The translations under genes were made by a program, and so were the position numbers. Shown here in pieces: positions 61,901-64,000 of a stretch of 64,000 bases of DNA. Positions within the stretch are counted from its first letter, which is position 1, and each line of letters opens with the position of its first letter. Source of the stretch: Epiperipatus broadwayi (taxonomy: Eukaryota > Onychophora > Udeonychophora > Euonychophora > Peripatidae). The stretch covers positions 3,537,336 to 3,601,335 of the forward strand of contig JAQFVV010000014.1 of assembly GCA_028023455.1 (NCBI GenBank), in the 5' to 3' direction. The notes under the pieces were generated by a model, which was not told the origin of the DNA, ran no database searches, and saw only the letters and a program-made list of their open reading frames with translations.

Positions 61901-63285
61901 ATGACAAATCCAGAATATGAATAACAATACTGTTTTAAATAATTATAATAGAATCCAAAAAGAGAATGTATTAATTATACAATTAGATTCACACAAGTAA
62001 TGGGCATATGAAAAAATAGAATTCAACATATACAATTCTTTGAATAATATTATTTGCAGGATGTCAAAGAAGATGTTCTTCTTCTGCATCTTACTTCTCA
62101 TCAATTTATTATCATTTCCTATGTTGAATCTATTATAAACATTACAATCCTGAATTATATATCTTTTGCTAATCAAAGCTTAATCCAATTCTACTGTATT
62201 TTCATTTGGATGTCTTCGGTGATCATTTCCATTTAGCATTTTTCTCAAAGAAAAAATTCTTAATCTACTATTTGTCTACAAATGACATGTCTTTGCTTTG
62301 TATAACATAACTATAAGATTGCTAATCAAACAATACTTAGGCTCTCCAAAGAATATTAACACTTTTTTATTAACCTAAAAAAGTGCACTATAACTACAAA
62401 ATTTTTTAATAATGCATAGGCCCAGGACTAAGCTCAAATCGAACAAAAGACTCATATAATACAATATTTAATAAATTAAATAAGATAATATTTAAATATT
62501 AACAGAATTCCATACAAAAATAATTAATAAATACATACTTTGATAAAAATATTTGTAATAATTCATAATAATTTCAACTCCCAAAATGTAATTATTTAGT
62601 AATAAATACTCAAGCAATAATTTATATTTCTGATTAAATTAATAACTCTAACTAAGTTATATAAGAAAGAATCAAGTTTACAGGAGATTTTTAATTTGTA
62701 ATACTTTTCTCTTTTTTACTCTTTGATTTTAAATAATTGAAAATAAAATGATTTATATGATTCTGTTTGACTACATGTATAGAATCCTTTATCTATGTAT
62801 ATGAAGCTTTTACAATAAAATAACTTGATATTTTAAAATTTATTACAGATTTTTATATACATCTGAGTCTCTTTTTGTGTGGATTTTTTTAATGCAATTT
62901 TGAAGTTATGCAATTCATAATTCTTCTTAATATCTTTTTATGTAATTTTCTTACATGTGATAAAAAAGTTCATATTTCACTTAAAATCATGATTTCCCTG
63001 TTTTATATACATGCATTAAATTTTACATACTTTAAATGCAAATATAGAGGATTTAAACTCAAACTTTTAAGCACCAGCATAAAATATGTATATTGGTGAT
63101 TATTGATTTTTTCTACATATGTGATCATGTGTATCAGTGATATGAGATAGTGTGGATAGTTGAAAGGTGCTTGAAAATCTGAGCTTAAATCCCCTATGTC
63201 TACAATTAGGCTCCAGTTATATGAAGAGTGCCTGTATTTCAAATATTACATTTTAAATGCCTGTTGAAAAAAGGTTTGGCAATAA
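58981..63285. other. AT-rich interval
   Basis: (TA)n at 60851-60874; an ATT run at about 59203-59220; short hairpins at about 61480-61534 (GGCTCTA/TAGAGCC) and 62360-62386. A worn tRNA-like B-box segment (GAGCTTAAATCCCC, about 63181-63194) could be an old SINE. Listed small frames at 60480, 61943, 62054, 62908 and 63003 lack coding character. Confidence 0.45.
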
Positions 63286-63441
63286 ATAAAAGAAGATTTA
63301 GAAAAAGATAATGAAACAGAAGTGGACCATGTTTGTTTCACAGCAAAAATGATTCAAGAAAATCTTCAACTTTCTAATCAATTGGAAAATCATTTTCTTG
63401 TGAATGACACAAATTATGAACTAAATTCCAATGAGAGCTAA
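63286..63441 (+). CDS. Unidentified 51-codon open frame ending just before a LINE
   Basis: A frame opens after a TAA at 63283-63285 and ends at TAA 63439-63441. It reads KEDLEKDNETEVDHVCFTAK, MIQENLQLSNQLENHFLVND and TNYELNSNES. The acidic, mixed composition with no low-complexity run looks coding. There is an internal ATG at about 63349. It may be the tail of a decayed transposase or a host exon truncated by the LINE that begins within about 20 bp downstream. Not recognised. Confidence 0.35.
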   Translation: MKEDLEKDNETEVDHVCFTAKMIQENLQLSNQLENHFLVNDTNYELNSNES

Positions 63442-63454
63442 ATAGTTGTTCATT

Positions 63455-63480
63455 ACTTCCGCTTTTGGCAGCCATCTTTG
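63455..63480 (+). promoter_or_regulatory. Possible internal Pol II promoter of the LINE (ETS-like and YY1-like sites)
   Basis: ACTTCCGC contains the GGAAGT core of ETS sites on the minus strand, and GCCATCTT matches the core of YY1 sites (AAGATGGC). The human L1 5' UTR begins with a YY1 site that positions transcription, so a similar arrangement here is plausible. Inferred from motifs only. Confidence 0.4.
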
Positions 63481-63569
63481 CAACTGGTCTTATTAAAAGC
63501 GTCCCTTAGCGATTCAGATTCAAGAAGACAGGGACAATTGTCCCCTTACCTTTACGTCTTTTATTCAAG

Positions 63570-63575
63570 GTAAGT
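63570..63575 (+). promoter_or_regulatory. Consensus splice donor in the LINE leader
   Basis: CAAG followed by GTAAGT is a full-strength 5' splice site 22 bases before the ORF1 ATG. It could splice the LINE leader to other exons or be fortuitous. Confidence 0.4.
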
Positions 63576-63596
63576 CGGTTTTAAACATTATATATT

Positions 63597-64000
63597 ATGG
63601 AAAGTGATAATATAACTCAAATTAATGTTAACCCCGATCTCAGCATTCAATCTAGCAATGCAGCCATCGGTCGTAAATATTATAGCCTTAGATCTAATCT
63701 AAATGCAACTAAACTAACTTCTACTACAAATAAAAACCCACAAACCAATAAATCAAATGAAAACACCATCGCAAATATCAACAAAAGTTTAGAAAATATT
63801 CAACTTACCCCTAATATAAACAATAGCATAAATATCTCATCAAGCGAAACTATTGAAATCCTTAACAATACAAGCAAAAACCAATCATCTCCTCTCCGAA
63901 GACTTTACGCTCCCTCAGAAGACTCTAATGAGCAATTTTCTTTGCCCACTAACACCTCGAAAACCATATCTGAAAATAATAGACAAAATTTCCAACAAGA
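63597..64000 (+). CDS. LINE ORF1, N-terminal 134 residues (partial)
   Basis: The first ATG after the leader (63597) opens a frame with no stop to the window end. It begins MESDNITQINVNPDLSIQSS and includes AIGRKYYSLRSNLN near residues 23-36, then Asn/Ser/Thr/Lys-rich sequence with SPLRRLYAPSEDSNE near residues 98-112. No domain is visible in this part. ORF1 proteins of LINEs bind element RNA; here the assignment rests on position after a LINE-like leader and on similarity in composition to the ORF1 tail at 1-492. Confidence 0.6.
   Translation, partial: MESDNITQINVNPDLSIQSSNAAIGRKYYSLRSNLNATKLTSTTNKNPQTNKSNENTIANINKSLENIQLTPNINNSINISSSETIEILNNTSKNQSSPLRRLYAPSEDSNEQFSLPTNTSKTISENNRQNFQQ

Larger units (their letters stand above)
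63448..64000 (+). mobile_element. LINE, 5' end (copy C), cut by window edge
   Basis: A G+C-richer leader (about 63448-63596) is followed by an open frame that runs off the window. The leader has ACTTCCGC (63455-63462) and GCCATCTTTG (63471-63480). The ORF1 composition (Asn, Ser, Thr, Lys) matches that of copy A, but the two visible parts do not overlap, so identity of family is inferred. Confidence 0.65.

Noticed and set aside
62357-62390. Terminator-like hairpin followed by AT-rich DNA
   Set aside because: Rho-independent terminators are not expected in nuclear DNA; simple AT-rich hairpins are frequent here.

Overview
The window is very AT-rich (roughly a quarter G+C by eye) animal nuclear DNA. 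It has no operons, ribosome binding sites or densely packed genes. Its content is non-LTR retrotransposons, tRNA-derived short retroposons with target-site duplications, foldback elements, long (TA)n and (TAA)n tracts and unannotatable AT-rich sequence. That fits an intergenic desert or giant intron of an invertebrate with a large repeat-rich genome. A mollusc, perhaps a cephalopod, is my guess only; nothing here proves the taxon.

Layout. (1) 1-6600: a nearly complete but decayed two-ORF LINE (ORF1 tail, ORF2 with endonuclease, reverse transcriptase and C-terminal zinc knuckle) and, about 2 kb further on, a 5'-truncated copy of the same family. (2) 6600-17300: AT-rich DNA with a 1.0-kb terminal-inverted-repeat element holding a 136-bp tandem duplication, several foldback elements, and one ORF of unknown origin (15529-15783, minus). 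(3) 17334-17456: a tRNA-Gly-like retroposon with 14-bp target-site duplications. (4) 19200-25300: SINE copies, a GC-elevated island (21340-22840), a hAT-type MITE sitting inside a SINE-like sequence, and a foldback element. (5) 28400-34225: a 1.7-kb imperfect palindrome with remnants of a GIY-YIG-like domain, a 0.4-kb inverted repeat, and an almost identical three-copy 408-bp tandem array. (6) 35800-45600: foldbacks, a dispersed repeat pair, a local tandem array, and a cluster of two young short retroposons with intact duplications. (7) 46400-53400: microsatellites, a 2.7-kb element with ~600-bp inverted arms, a candidate short coding exon (52117-52227, minus) and a nested insertion. (8) 53400-63285: AT-rich DNA, LINE-tail remnants near 56.7 and 57.1 kb, and a stretch that looks like poor sequence (58.74-58.98 kb). 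(9) 63448-64000: the 5' end of another LINE, cut by the window edge.

How it fits together: the LINEs supply the kind of machinery that could mobilise the short tRNA-derived retroposons, but whether they are partners is not shown. The most distinctive finding is a pair of minimal retroposons (a tRNA-like head, a shared TGACA motif and an A/T tail; 17348-17442 and 45435-45541). Both have long intact target-site duplications and the same change at tRNA position 58. A second, longer SINE family has at least five copies. I found no convincing complete host gene and no clear new multi-gene system.
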